The notes under the pieces are model-generated. The model was not told the origin of the DNA and did not search any database. It worked only from the letters and a program-made list of their open reading frames with translations. The translations under genes were made by a program, and so were the position numbers. A stretch of DNA of 64,000 bases. Origin: Turritopsis dohrnii. Lineage: Eukaryota; Cnidaria; Hydrozoa; Anthoathecata; Oceaniidae. The stretch covers positions 558,001 to 622,000 of the forward strand of contig BQMF02000135.1 of NCBI GenBank assembly GCA_027922465.2, given 5' to 3'. Shown piece by piece: positions 31,268 to 42,697 of this stretch; the first letter of the stretch is position 1, and each line of letters starts with the position of its first letter.

Positions 31268-32129
31268 CTAGCCGCCAAGGCGGCGTCGCTCGCCGCCCAT
31301 GTCCACCTGCTCTGTATCACTGTATCAATAAACGTCAAATTTCCTTATAAACGGCTCGTTCAACTTGTGTTCAACCAGAAGCAGATTCGAAGTCACAACC
31401 TCTGGTAAAACCAATCTTTTATCAGTGTAACAATACACTCTAAACGTATAGAGAGAAAACTTCAACTTTTTATTAACTTTTGTTTTAAAAAAGTTACGCG
31501 CTCTAACATGGGTGCTATCAAACGTAAGGGGGAAATGGTTTCTCTTCTTAAAAAGATCACACGGGAGGAGAGAAAAAAAGGCACGTGCTAATTGAATAAA
31601 GTGAATAAAAAAAAACGTTCGATCTGATTAAAATAGATTAAAAGAAATCGATTAAAACAAATTAAGACAACTATTATGACAAAAGCAAAAAAAATATTTT
31701 GTATCATGATACTCTTTTTTTACCTATCGGTTTTTAAACATTTTGATTGCTCAAAAAAAAAGTTCACCCGTCTCAAACAGTCAGGCAAGGATACGTTAGG
31801 ATACACTGGCAAACCGAACATGCTACTACGTTCTGCCACGGCTGCTTTTTGTGCAAAATGTTTAATCAGTTAGTTTCTTTGTATTTAGTTGATGTATTAT
31901 TTTCAAAGCCAAGTCAACGTGGAATATAAAACTAACACAAAAGTAATAAAAACAAACCTTATTCCTATTAGTTCATCAGCCAAAAAAGTCACGTTCGATC
32001 GGGTTTGCAATGTATTTGCTTCGAACTCACGTCGCACACAAAAAAAGAAATAATTTCGCTCACAACTCAATCTACCATTTTGCGTGACAGACAAACAGAC
32101 AGACAGAGAATCGGCTATTAATATATAGA
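31268..32129 (-). mobile_element. Helitron array unit A (862 bp)
   Basis: Reads CTAGCCGCCAAGGCGGCG ... ATTAATATATAGA on the plus strand, i.e. TC...CTAG on the minus strand. Preceded by A (31267). GGCGGC-GAGCGAC-GCCGCC can form a hairpin 7 nt before CTAG. Its right end abuts unit B with no spacer. Confidence 0.85.
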
Positions 32130-32585
32130 CTAGCCGCCAAGGCGGCGTCGCTCGCCGCCCGTTCAGCCTGAGTTGAGTTCACGAAAAATGAAATTAAAGA
32201 ATTGGCAATGATAAATGTGCCCATGTTGTAGAGCTCGAAAAACCGATCAAAAAAATGTATGGGATCGTTTTGCTACAACCAACCGTTACGGAGATATCGT
32301 CGATCAAAAGTTTTGATGACGTCACAGACCCGTCCCCCAAAATAATTAGACCCAAATTTTTCATCACCTCATCGCCTGTATCGCAGACCCCAAAAAACGT
32401 CAGTTATCTCTATTGGTTACCGAGATAATTTTCCCTAAACGTCGCATTCGATTAAGATCTCAATACAATGGTTTCACACTGACGTGTGAAGATTAAATAA
32501 GGTATTTACTCCCACAACTCATTCTACCATTTTGCGTGACTTACAAACAAACAGACAAACGGAGAATCGGCCATTAATATATAGA
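32130..32585 (-). mobile_element. Helitron array unit B (456 bp, different interior)
   Basis: Same termini as units A, C and D but an interior resembling Helitron H+ and, more distantly, X1/X2 (GATGACGTCA, GATATCGTCGATC, AACGTCAGTTATCTC words). It is the full-length guide used to reconstruct H+. Abuts units A and C exactly. Confidence 0.85.
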
Positions 32586-33456
32586 CTAGCCGCCAAGGCG
32601 GCGTCGCTCGCCGCCCATGTCCACCTGCTCTGTATCACTGTATCAATAAACGTCAAATTTCCTTATAAACGGCTCGTAAAACTTGTGTTCAACCAGAAGC
32701 ATATTCATATAAGTCACAACCTCTGGTAAAACCAATCTTTTATCAGTGTAACAATACACTCAAAACGTATAGAGAGAAAACTTCAACTTTTTATTAACTT
32801 TTGTTTTAAAAAAGTTACGCGCTCTAACATGGGTGCTATCAAACGTAAGGGGGAAATGGTTTCTCTTCTTAAAAAGATCACACGGGAGGAGAGAAAAAAG
32901 GCACGTGCTAAATAAATAAAGTGAATAAAAAAAAACGTTCGATCTGACTAAAATAGATTAAAAGAATTCGATTAAAACAAATTAAGACAACTATTATGAC
33001 AAAAGCAAAAAAAAATATTTTGTATTTTTGTATTTTTTTACCTATCGGTTTAAACATTTTGATTGCTCGAAAAAAAGTTCACCCGTCTCAGACAGTCAGG
33101 CAAGGATACATTAGGATACACTGGTAAACCGCACATGCTCTCACGTTCTGCCACTGCTGCTTTATGTCCAAAACGTTTACTCAGTTAGTTTCTTTGTATT
33201 TAGTTGATGTATTGTTTTCAAAGCCAAGTCAACGTGGTATATAAAAGTAACAATAATAATAAAAACAAAACGTTATTCCTATTAGTTCATCAGCCAAAAA
33301 AAGTCACGTTCGATTGGGGTTGCAATGTATTTGCTTCGAACTCACGTCGCACACAAAAAAAGAAATAATTTCGCTCACAACTCAATCCACCATTTTGCGT
33401 GACTTACAAACAAACAGACAGACAGACAGACAGAGAATCGGCTATTAATATATAGA
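32586..33456 (-). mobile_element. Helitron array unit C (871 bp)
   Basis: Close relative of units A and D and of the solo copy at 5617-6502. Ends CTAG.../...TATAGA with exact abutment on both sides. (CAGA)n near its minus-strand 5' end. Confidence 0.85.
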
Positions 33457-34309
33457 CTAGCCGCCAAGGCGGCGTCGCTCGCCGCCCATGTCCACCTGCT
33501 CTGTATCACCGTATCAATAAACGTCAAATTTCCTTATAAACGGCTCGTACAACCAGAAGCAGATTCGAAGTCACAACCTCTGGTAAAACCAATCTTTTAT
33601 CAGTGTAACAATACAGTCAAAACGCAGAGAGAGAAAACTTCAACTTTTTATTAGCTTTTGTTTTAAAAAAGTTACGCGCTCTAACATGGGTGCTATCAAA
33701 CGTAAGGGGAAAATGGATTCTCTTCTTAAAATGATCACACGGGAGGAGAGAAGAAAAGGCACGTGCTAAATGAATAAATAGAATAAAAAAACGTTCGATT
33801 AGAACGCTTAACAATTAAAAGAAGAAATTAATTTATCAAAAGAAAAGCAAAAAAAAAAAACATTTTGTTTTGATATGATACTCTTTTTTTACCTATCGGT
33901 TTTTAAACATTCTGATTGCTCAAAAAGAAAGTTCACCCGTCTCAGACAGTCAGGCAAGAGTTAGTGGCAAACCGAACATATGCTGCCACGTTCTGCCACT
34001 GCTGCTTTTTGTCCAAAATGTTTAATCAGTTAGTTTCTTTGTATTTAGTTGATGTACTGTTTTCAAAGCCAAGTCAACGTGGAATATAAAACTAACAATA
34101 ATGATAAAAACAAAACGTTATTCCTATTAGTTCATCAGCCAAAAAAGGTCACGTTTGATTGGGGTTGCAATGTATTTGCTTCGAACTCACGTCGCACACA
34201 AAAAAAGAAATAATTTCGCTCACAACTCAATCTACCATTTTGCGTGACTTACAAACAAACGAACAAACAAACAGACAGACAGACGGAGAATCGACTATTA
34301 ATATATAGA
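33457..34309 (-). mobile_element. Helitron array unit D (853 bp)
   Basis: Last unit of the array; its right end TATAGA is followed by T (34310). With A at 31267, the whole array occupies a single A-T dinucleotide target in the 5' UTR of retrotransposon #2. Confidence 0.85.
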
Positions 34310-34756
34310 TAACCGAAAATGAAATTTGTCATTGATGCAATTATTCAAACAAGTGCATGAAGACACGATATCTGTTTTGGATAATAGTACTGGTGATTCT
34401 GAATCAGCATTTTCTGTTTATTCCATTTGAACCGTACCGTCGATAACATCGGACTCTGTTTATAAAGACAGAAAGAAAAAAGAAACTGCAAAAGTACCCT
34501 TCATAGAAGCGATTCCTTTTCGAGATCATCGGACGAAAGCTGTACAATAATTAATTACAGCGAAAACTCGACTGATTGAACATAGGGGATTGAGAGGTAG
34601 GAGTTAATTGGGCCTCAATTGACCCTGGTTCCGTCTAGTCATCTTCAAACTGCTTCTGGCAGCGATAACGAGATGCAAAGCGAATTGAACCACGGCGATA
34701 ACGTAAACGACAGTAACTTAAACGCATCGACAATAACAATCATCGATTAACAATTA
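34310..34756 (+). other. Probable 5' UTR of retrotransposon #2
   Basis: No long frame. It lies between the Helitron array and the first ORF and is rich in CGATAACG/GATAAC words. Assigned to the retrotransposon by position only. Confidence 0.4.
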
Positions 34757-35155
34757 ATGACACAATCTTCATCTCAAACTGCTCTACAATGTGATATTTG
34801 TGGCCGAATTTTGGGTTCAAAGAGTGGAAAGACAAACCATTTGAAAAAATGTAGATCGAAAAGACAGGAAGGAAAACTTGAAGAAACCATTCCATTGACG
34901 TCAACGGAAATTTCATCAGAATTTCTAGTTGGATTAAACAATCTTCCACCTAAACCACCTGATCCACCAACAACAAATTTGTCACCAATATCAGCTTTTT
35001 TCAAGGATGTTACAGCTACATATGAAGAAATTGTATATTGGAGAAAAAACGTCTTCTTACTACCATCAGGAAAACAGGGCAAAATCTTTATTGAAGAAAC
35101 TAACAACCTTTTGAATGAATGGCTTACAAACTCCGACCTAGGCGATCGCCATTAA
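34757..35155 (+). pseudogene. N-terminal zinc-finger segment of retrotransposon #2
   Basis: The 132-residue frame has a CxxC...H...C finger: LQCDICGRILGSKSGKTNHL followed by KKC, residues about 12-33. Then a Pro-rich stretch and IEETNNLLNEWLTNSD. R2-like elements begin with a DNA-binding finger of this kind. A frameshift after GDRH separates it from the RT part starting at 35160. A host zinc-finger gene is unlikely because the finger is single and sits directly before RT. Confidence 0.6.
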
Positions 35156-37220
35156 AACAATGATGATTATGCCAAGCTTGCTTCTTCAAAAGCCATCCAA
35201 AACTTCAAAAGCTAAAGACCATGTTAAAGCTTTAGATAGAAGACTTAAGCTATGGCAAGAGAGAAACATCAAAGAACTATTTGAAGAGGCACAATCTATC
35301 CAAAAACAGCTGGTAAATTCTAAAAGAACGCCATCAATCCTCGAAACGTCGAAAAAATTTGTCCGGGAAATGGAAAAAGGGAATATCACAGGTGCCATCA
35401 AAATTCTATCAGAAAACACATGTAATGGTATCCTCCCACTAACCAACAAAACATTAGAAAAACTACAACTCAAACATCCAGACAAGAAAACAGCTCTTCC
35501 AGAAACACTTCTTTCTGATGAAATAAAGAAAACACACCCGATCAGATTTGAAGAGATCAATGAAGAATCAGTAAAAAATGCAGCGATGAAAACATCAGGA
35601 GGCGCCGGTCCCTCTGGATTGGATGGAGAAGGTTGGTGCAGAATCCTAACATCCAGAAGCTTGGGAAGTGCTTCAATAGATCTGCGAAAAACAATAGGGG
35701 AAATGGCCAAACGACTGTGTGCCGATGAAGAAAGTCACCTTGAAGCTCTGATGGCTTGCAAACTGATACCATTAAACAAAAATCCTGGCATTCGTCCTAT
35801 TGGAATTGGTGAAATCTTGAGAAGAATCATCAGCAAGACCGTCATGATGAACGTTAAAAAGGATGTTTGTGAAAGTGTTGGATCCCTTCAAACTTGTGCA
35901 GGTCAAGAAGCCGGTATAGAAGCAACCATACACGCCATGAGAGAGCTCTTTCAATGCAGGGGCGGATCTAGGATTTTTTAAGGGTTAGGCAAATTTTTTT
36001 TGCCCAACACACATAAAGGCGCAATCGATGAAATTTACGCCAGTTTACGCCCAATCTAATACATACTTTTCGAAATGTAAAAAATATTAACTCGAATTCA
36101 TTCGTCCTAACGTAAAGAGTGTTATAATGCAAGCCTGTATTGTTGCAGTAATGGAATAAGGGAAATAAACAAAAGAAAACTAATTGAGTATGAATGGAAT
36201 GTATTGAACTACTTTATGTAGGCCAAAATAATATTTTCTGCCAGATTGAAGGTTAAGTAAATAACCAATAAATTACTTCATCTGTTATCTTCTTCATTTT
36301 CTTGATTCCTTGTACATGAACAGGAAGAATCCATCAAATGAAAACATACTTGTAATGAATCAAATAAATAAATTTTCAATCACCTATACCATGATAGATT
36401 GGAGCACTCAGATAAATACATGATATTTCATCTATGTACTGGTCAAGATGGTCAGATAGAAAGAAAAGAAAAGAAATTGTGTTAAGAAATAGAGTAAAAT
36501 GACCAAAATCAAAGTTAGAGACAAGCTCCTTGATCATTATCCGGCAGCAAAATAAAAACATATTTCTGCACTAGGCATTCATCAAATCAAATAGTATACC
36601 CTACTCTAAAAAAGATCCATGGTTAAATAATTATGTCAACCACAATATAGTAAAAGATGGTGCTTCCAGAAATCCCTGAGACAAGCCCAAGAACCTTTAT
36701 ATAAAACTACACAACAACAGATAAATTATATACTGCTTCCTCTTTAATAAGAGCTACAACATTTTTTTCCAGAATTTAATGTAGGATAGGAAACAAGAAG
36801 TCAAACTAAAACATTGTGTAATTACCTTTTTCAAAAGAAGACATAACATAGGTTTTTGTAAAATGAAAGAATAAATCCAAAGATATTAAAGTGTTCCTGC
36901 ATCCAAAATGATTTTTCGAGGGATGATAGAATGCACAAAGTTGTTTCAGAAGTCTTATAGTTTTTGTAAATTCTGTTTCCTTGGGCAGATATTTTGATTT
37001 AAAAATCATAAAATCATACAATACATAATTATGATGTATAATTATGTATAAGAATAAGATTTTTATTCTTTGTTTATGTGTATAAACTCTCAATATTATA
37101 ACTTCATTTTCTTATCACTCACTCAGAGTGAAAGCCCTTTCTCTCTATAGTAAATTAAAAAGATATAGTATTAATGATAACTTGCGATGAGAAGTTTAAC
37201 CTATATACTATCTTATTATA

Positions 37221-37385
37221 CAGTGGCGGATCTAGAGGTATGTCGAAATTTGTGTAGAAGAGTGTTAGCAATCTAACCATAAAAGAAAAGTGTTCAAATA
37301 ATCCCATTGGCAATATAAATTGAATTCACAAATTATGTTAATGCTCTCCTACACAAATTTCGACATACCTCTACATCCACCACTG
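37221..37385. mobile_element. 165-bp hAT-like MITE with ~50-bp TIRs
   Basis: Left CAGTGGCGGATCTAGAGGTA and right TACCTCTACATCCACCACTG continue as inverted repeats for about 50 bp with roughly 6 mismatches (shared core TGTCGAAATTTGTGTAG). Flanked by TTATA at 37216-37220 and 37386-37390. Confidence 0.85.
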
Positions 37386-38189
37386 TTATATACATCATAA
37401 AATATGCATTGCATAAAGTGAATGTAAGATTTCGAAAATTAAATACATATCTCAGAAACTGGAAGTAAGTAATACTAACAAGAGGCTTTTTGATCTCTAT
37501 CATATTGGTTCATATCATTTTGGACACAGGATCCTTTTAAAGTTCTTAAATTCAAAACCAGACAGTCATCTTGAACCAAGAAAAATTATACTGAACTGTA
37601 CAAATAAGTTACCAGGTAGAGATACTGGTGCTAAAAAACCCATGCAGCTGCCTACGCAAAACAACTCAGAAAAATAACAATGACTTTGTGTATTATAAAC
37701 TCAGTCATTCAAACGTAACTCCATAACATTTACAGATGCATTTTTGGTTAACAGAAACAGATACCAAAAATATTTGTATACATCATTAATCAATAAAGGA
37801 AAGGCTTCGGTTCAGTTGACACAAACAAACTTATTATACATAGCTGAGCTAATAATTAACTGTCGTCATACTTATGGTCAACGAATTATGGTGCTAATAA
37901 TCCATGCTAATCATTTATTTTACATAAAATAATAAAACACTTGCTTTAAAGCAGCCACAATGTTTTCATTTCGCAAAAGCAAAAGAAGAGACATAACTCG
38001 AAAAAAAAATGCTTTTCCTAGATTTTGAAGTCAGTTTTCAACAGATGTATTAAGTGAATTCAAAATTTCCTAATTATTCATTATTGCTATCAAAAGCTGC
38101 AACGATGTTTTCTAGCGAATCCATGTTGAACTGGGTCTAATTCGAAGGTCCCCCACGGTCGTTTTGTGCAGATTTGGTGACCATTCATT

Positions 38190-38345
38190 CAATAAAGTGT
38201 GTAAACCCATGGTTGTACCTTAGGCAAATTTTCTTCTGGTTCATTCATTTAAAGTGTGTAAACCCATGGCTCCTTAGGCAAATTTTCTTCCAGTTCATTC
38301 ATTAAAGTGTGTAAACCCGGGGCTCCTTAGGCAAATTTTCTTCGC
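38190..38345. repeat. Three tandem ~55-bp units
   Basis: AAAGTGTGTAAACCC...CCTTAGGCAAATTTTCTTC occurs three times in a row, each followed by a GGTTCATTCATT-type spacer. It lies near the right end of the hAT element. Confidence 0.7.
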
Positions 38346-39545
38346 CTAAGGAGAGCGTTAGGCACTAGTCTGTGTTGTCAATGTGACTATGTGAAGTCGT
38401 TTTCGGGGCAGAGATCACTACCTATAAACTCAAGCTGTAAAAAACATTAATTTTTAACATCATGGCGCGCGCGCCTCGCCGGGAGAATAATAATCCTATT
38501 TTTTGGGAAAGAAAGGATCGGGCGGATTGGATGCGGGAATCTCTTGATATTTTCGATTATTTTCTGATTATTGTAATACAATACCTTTTTCATACAATTT
38601 TATGAAAAACATCATTTAACTGATTTTGGGTTAGGCATTTGCCTAAGTTGCCTAACCCTGGATCCGCCCCTGCAATGCGATTCTACTGATGGGATAATCC
38701 TTGTTGATGCGGCAAATGCGTTTAACGCAGTGAATAGAGAAGTTTTCCTTCCCAACATCAAGATCATTTGTCCACCTATAGCTACGTTCACTCATAACTG
38801 CTATTCCTTAAATGCCAGGCTCTTCGTCATTGGAGGGCAAGAACTTAGTTCAAAAGAAGGGACAACACAAGGCGACCCAATTGCAATGGCAGTATATGCA
38901 ACGGCTATCATTCCAATGATTCTCTCGCTGCTAGACGAGTTCGATGAGTATAAAAATCCACTTCCTACAAAGATCGTTGGATATGCTGACGATGTTGCGT
39001 CAGCGGGAGAAATCAATAAACTTAGATTATGGTGGGACAAATTGAATGTGTTGGGACCAAAATTTGGATATTTCCCTGAAAGCGAAAAGTCGTGGCTAAT
39101 TATAAAGCCGGAAAAATTGAAAGAGGCTGAAAAAATCTTTGACGGAACCAATATAAACATTACCACCGAGGGAAGGAGATATCTTGGTGGCTTCATTGGA
39201 GATGATATATTCAAAAATAAATACGCCGAACAAAAATGGATCTTTGCAAGCAGTTAGAAAAACTCTCTGAGATCGCATTGTTTGAGCCTCAAGCAGCATA
39301 CAGTGCATTTTTCTTTGGCTTTAAGAACAAAGTCACCTATTTGATGAGAACTCTACCAAACATTAGTGAACAGCTTGAGAAACTAGATGAAGTTATCACC
39401 AAAAAATTCATTCCAGCAATAACTGGTGGGATAAACATATCAAATAATGAAAGGAAATTACTGGCACTACCACCTAAACTCGGAGGTATAGGAATTCCAC
39501 TGTTTGGAGAATCTTCAAAATTTGAACATCAAAACTTGATATTAA

Positions 39546-39925
39546 AGGGGAAGTCTACTTTTAAAATCGAAATTTAGTTTTTTGTACCATTTGGAAGACT
39601 TTCAAAAATGATGAAAGTCAGTTTTTAAATTTTCAAAAAATCACTTTTTGTTCACGAGATATCGCTGTTTAAAGTTTTTGCTCAAAACCTGATCTCCATG
39701 GAAACGTGACATCACAACGTGCAAGAATAAATTGCTGACATATAAACATATAAATAACTCAGGAAATTATAAAGATGCAGCGTTTAATTTAAGTGATTCG
39801 TTACCTGCTGGTGTTTGTCACTATATATACAAAATTCTAGCAGTGCATCACTAAAAGTTTCTGAGCTATTTACATTCTCATATGTCAGCAATTTATTATT
39901 ATTATTATTACAATTATTATTTAGT
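39546..39925. other. Unassigned 380-bp sequence replacing part of retrotransposon #2
   Basis: It starts AAAGGGGAAGTCTACTTTT right after the RT frame and ends in a (TTATTA)n run before the endonuclease frame resumes. The coding stretch present at the same point in element #1 is missing. Probably a MITE insertion with deletion; no second terminus found. Confidence 0.35.
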
Positions 39926-40750
39926 GAAAAGCATGCATCACTTTGGCTTACAACACTGCCTCTAAAAGACGAAGGATACACGCTTACAAAGCAACAATTT
40001 TGGGATCTTGTCCGAATGAGATATGGCTGGCAACTCAAAAGACTTCCTGGAGTTTGTGAATGTGGTATTTCATTCACTGTTGAACATGCACTGAGCTGTA
40101 AAAAAGGAGGTTTTGTGTCTCTTAGACACAACCACATTCGTAACGTTACTGCTAGATGGTTAAGTGAATGCTGCAAAGACGTTCGAATAGAGCCTCAGCT
40201 ACAGCCGCTGACAGGTGAGACTCTGACATCTACAAACACAAGCGATGAAGCAAGACTCGACATACCCGCTAGAGGTTTTCGGGAATCATATCAACTAGCA
40301 TTTTTAGACATAAGGGTCTTTAACCCGATGGCCAAGAGATATATGAACCACAGCATGAAAAAAGCGTACGAGATCAATGAAAAAGAAAAGAAGCGGAATT
40401 ACAACGATCGGATTTTGCAACTCGAGCATGGAACTTTTACTCCTCTTGTGTTCGCCGCAACTGGTGGCCTTGGACGTGAATGTGAGAAATTCTACAATCG
40501 ACTTGCATCCATTCTCTCTGAGAAAAGAGAATGTACATACAATATTACCGTAAACTGGATCAGACGTAAGCTTTCATTTTCACTAATTAACTCGATAACG
40601 ACATGCATAAGAGGCAGCAGAAGTAACAGATCAGACCAGTTAAAATCCTCGACAGACAATGACGTTGCCGTCAGTGAAATGCTGGCAACGAAAAATCAGC
40701 GAAAGAAACATAAATTTATATATCCTAAATCAGTACGTAATAATTTTTGA
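39926..40750 (+). pseudogene. Restriction-like endonuclease domain of retrotransposon #2
   Basis: Open frame to the TGA at 40748-40750. It begins EKHASLWLTTLPLKDEGYTL, then CECGISFTVEHALSCKKGGF (Cys-Cys-His-Cys), SLRHNHIRN, EARLDIPARGF and LAFLDIRVFNPMA, LEHGTFTPLVFAATGGLGRE, and SFSLINSITTCIRGSR. The C/H block followed by RHN..R and an Asp...D-[IV]-R-V pattern fits the PD-(D/E)XK-type endonuclease of R2/CRE/Hero-like elements. This domain is uninterrupted, unlike the RT. Confidence 0.7.
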
Positions 40751-40759
40751 TATATTCTA

Positions 40760-41317
40760 TCTTATATATAATAGCGAGTGTGTGTCACACTTTTATTTTA
40801 GAGAGTGATGAACTTTGTTGAATTTTAAGGTCAAAATCTTCTTAATCGTGGTCATATTTTTCGTTAGGCCATGCGTTTTTTTACGATTATTATATAGTAG
40901 CAAGTGCCGTGACGTCAATTTTTTAATCTATCACGGGGAATCATTGCATTGCATCCCTAATCAAACGCGACGTTTTTGGGGAAATATCTCGAGAACCAAT
41001 AGGGAAAACTGACGTTTTTTAGGGTCCGCGATACGGGTGATGGGGTGACACAAAATTTGGGCCTAAATTTAATTTGCTATTGCGGCTATGACGTCATCAA
41101 AATCTTTAACCGACGATATCTCTGTAACGGTTGGTCGTAGCGAAACGATCCCATACACTTTTTTGATCAGTTCTTCGAGCTCTACAACATAGATACACTT
41201 TTGAGCTGCGATTCTATGATTTATTTTTTCGTCACGGGGTAGGTACACGGGAATGGTGGATTTGACCTATTGTTTTCGAAGTTAAGTTTGGTAAAAAATT
41301 TTTACCCGGGTTACTAG
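40760..41317 (+). mobile_element. Helitron X2, full length (558 bp)
   Basis: Starts TCTTATATATAATAGCGAGT after A (40759); ends CCCGGGTTACTAG before T (41318). GTAAAAAATTTTTAC forms a hairpin 8 nt before CTAG. Non-autonomous. Sits in the 3' UTR of retrotransposon #2. Confidence 0.85.
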
Positions 41318-41367
41318 TGTATTTATATTTATATTGATATGGAATTTTTGAGAATATAATGTTAACA

Positions 41368-41370
<3 letters not shown>

Positions 41371-41405
<35 letters not shown>
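41371..41405 (+). repeat. 35-nt poly(A) tail of retrotransposon #2
   Basis: Uninterrupted A run immediately before the second copy of the GGTAGAT target. Confidence 0.8.
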
Positions 41406-41407
<2 letters not shown>

Positions 41408-41807
41408 TAGATTGAGCTGTGAGAGTGATTATTTCATTTTATTTTGGGCGACGTCAGTGTGAAACCATTGTATTGAGACCCTAATCGAATGCGACGTTTA
41501 GGTAAAATTATCTCTGTAACCAATAGGGATAACTGACGTTTTTTGGGGTCCGTGATACAGGCGATAGGGTGACGAAAAATTTGGGTCTAAATTTTTGGGG
41601 GGACGGGTCCATGACGTCATCAAAATTTTTGATCAACAATATCTCCGTAACTGTTGGTCGTAGCAAAACGATCCCATACATTTTTTTGATCAGTTTTTCG
41701 AGCTCTACAGCATGGGTCACTTATCATAGCCAATTCCTTAATTTTATTTTTCGTGAACTCGACGCAGGCTGAACATGGGCGGCGAGCGACGACGCCTTGG
41801 CGGCTAG

Positions 41808-42235
41808 TAAGTTATTTAATTTGTAATTGTTCCTTTTTTGCAATTACGGGAAATTTGAATGCTACAGAAAGTGAACACAAGATTTTAAATTTCTCATATG
41901 CGTGTGTACTGAGTGAAAAAGAGAAGTTAATGGTGTCAGCGAATACAACGCTTCGAGACAAAACTTTGAAGTTGTTTTTAAAAGCTTACGTAGTACCACC
42001 GTTTGCCAAAAGATATCAAATAATTGGCATCAGAGCTTTATGGCACGATGGAAAGGAAATGTGGGGGGAAAGAATTGAGCTAGAAAATTTGTTGTTAGAA
42101 CATTCACATGTCGTGGCATTCTTCTCTGCAATCACAACAATGAATGGAAAAGAAAAGAACAAGTTGAAACCTGGATTCGCCTTTTGGGTTTGCTTTAACG
42201 GGCCAGAATATCTACGTTCGAAGAAACTATCCTGA
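41808..42235 (+). other. Coding-like open frame of unknown nature (cut by Helitron)
   Basis: An open frame runs through the Helitron end into 41808-42235 and reads like protein: SEHKILNFSYACVLSEKEKL, TLKLFLKAYVVPPFAKRYQI, GKEMWGERIELENLLLEHSH, GFAFWVCFNGPEYL-RSKKLS-stop. I do not recognise it. The 5' part was displaced by the Helitron. Absent from copy 1 because of the deletion. A host exon fragment or transposon-carried gene are both possible. Confidence 0.35.
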
Positions 42236-42389
42236 AAATATGTTTGCAATGTGGTTTTCAAAACCCAAATTGTAATGTTCTGAAAGGAAGAGGTAGGGAG
42301 TTTGTTTGTTTTTTTTTAATTTTTTAGTAAATGTAGTTTCAAAATTTCAAAACCGATCAGATTTTATTATTTATTACTATTTCTACTAG

Positions 42390-42697
42390 GAGAGAGTCTG
42401 AAAAGTCAGGAAGCTGCATATTGCAGCAGTCTTTATATTTGTTTGAAAGACCATAAGAAACAAGGCTTGATTGTAGCTACATCCCTTTCCCAGACAAACA
42501 TGGTACGAAAAGAAGTTAGGAAAAGAGGTTTTGAAATGAAGCACGTCGCAATACCAGAGGGGGCTAACTATTCAACAAAGCCAATTGTTTCTAAAACGAA
42601 ATTTGAAACATCCAAAGAAAACATCTCAAAAATGGCACACACTGGCTTAAATCTTAAACTCATCGATTTAAGCAATAACAGCAAGTGTTATTTTTAA
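42390..42697 (+). pseudogene. Unrecognised coding-like exon, copy 2
   Basis: Counterpart of 19791-20098, with the same acceptor; the visible protein difference is Ala to Glu in SKANISK/SKENISK, plus a TGTGGC/TGCAGC change upstream. Confidence 0.35.

Larger units (their letters stand above)
35957..38672. mobile_element. hAT-like element, 2.7 kb, 5-bp TSD CAATG
   Basis: Ends CAGGGGCGGATCTAGG and CCTGGATCCGCCCCTG are inverted repeats, with TTAGGCAAA/TTTGCCTAA words next to both. Flanking CAATG at 35952-35956 and 38673-38677; removing one copy restores the RT frame MRELFQ-CDSTDG. The 2.7 kb has no recognisable transposase, so it is non-autonomous or decayed. It contains a MITE (37221-37385) and a short tandem repeat (38190-38345). 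Confidence 0.85.
35160..39577 (+). pseudogene. Reverse transcriptase of retrotransposon #2 (interrupted)
   Basis: 35160-35956: KDHVKALDRRLKLWQERN, SGGAGPSGLDGEGWCRIL, IRPIGIGEILRRI, ending MRELFQ at the hAT insertion. It resumes at 38673 with CDSTDGIILVDAANAFNAVN (RT motif with Asp), GTTQGDPIAMAVYATA, GYADDVASAG (catalytic Asp pair), GRRYLGGFIG. There is a frameshift near 39,225, then QLEKLSEIALFEPQAAYSAF and LPPKLGGIGIPLFGESSK. It ends where unrelated sequence starts at 39546. Same architecture as 28095-30707. Confidence 0.75.
31219..41405 (+). mobile_element. RLE-type non-LTR retrotransposon #2, with nested insertions
   Basis: It begins after GGTAGAT at 31218 and ends in 35 A (41371-41405) before a second GGTAGAT. 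Own sequence: 5' UTR 31219-31267 and 34310-34756, coding 34757-35956, 38673-39545 and about 39926-40750, 3' UTR 40751-40759 and 41318-41370. Insertions are a four-unit Helitron array, a hAT element, a ~380-bp replacement at 39546-39925 and one Helitron. It is related to element #1 but clearly diverged and on the other strand. Confidence 0.75.
31151..41807 (+). mobile_element. Helitron H+ (split by retrotransposon #2)
   Basis: It starts TCTATATATTAATAGCCGAT at 31151, directly after the end of Helitron X1, and runs to about 31218. It resumes at 41406 and ends GACGCCTTGGCGGCTAG at 41807, followed by T. The pieces sum to about 470 bp, close to the 456-bp unit at 32130-32585, with which they align throughout. 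GGTAGAT occurs at both break points (31212-31218 and 41406-41412), the target duplication of the inserted retrotransposon. Confidence 0.75.

Noticed and set aside
34757..35155. Host zinc-finger gene
   Set aside because: A single finger directly upstream of RT on the same strand, with the layout of R2-like elements.
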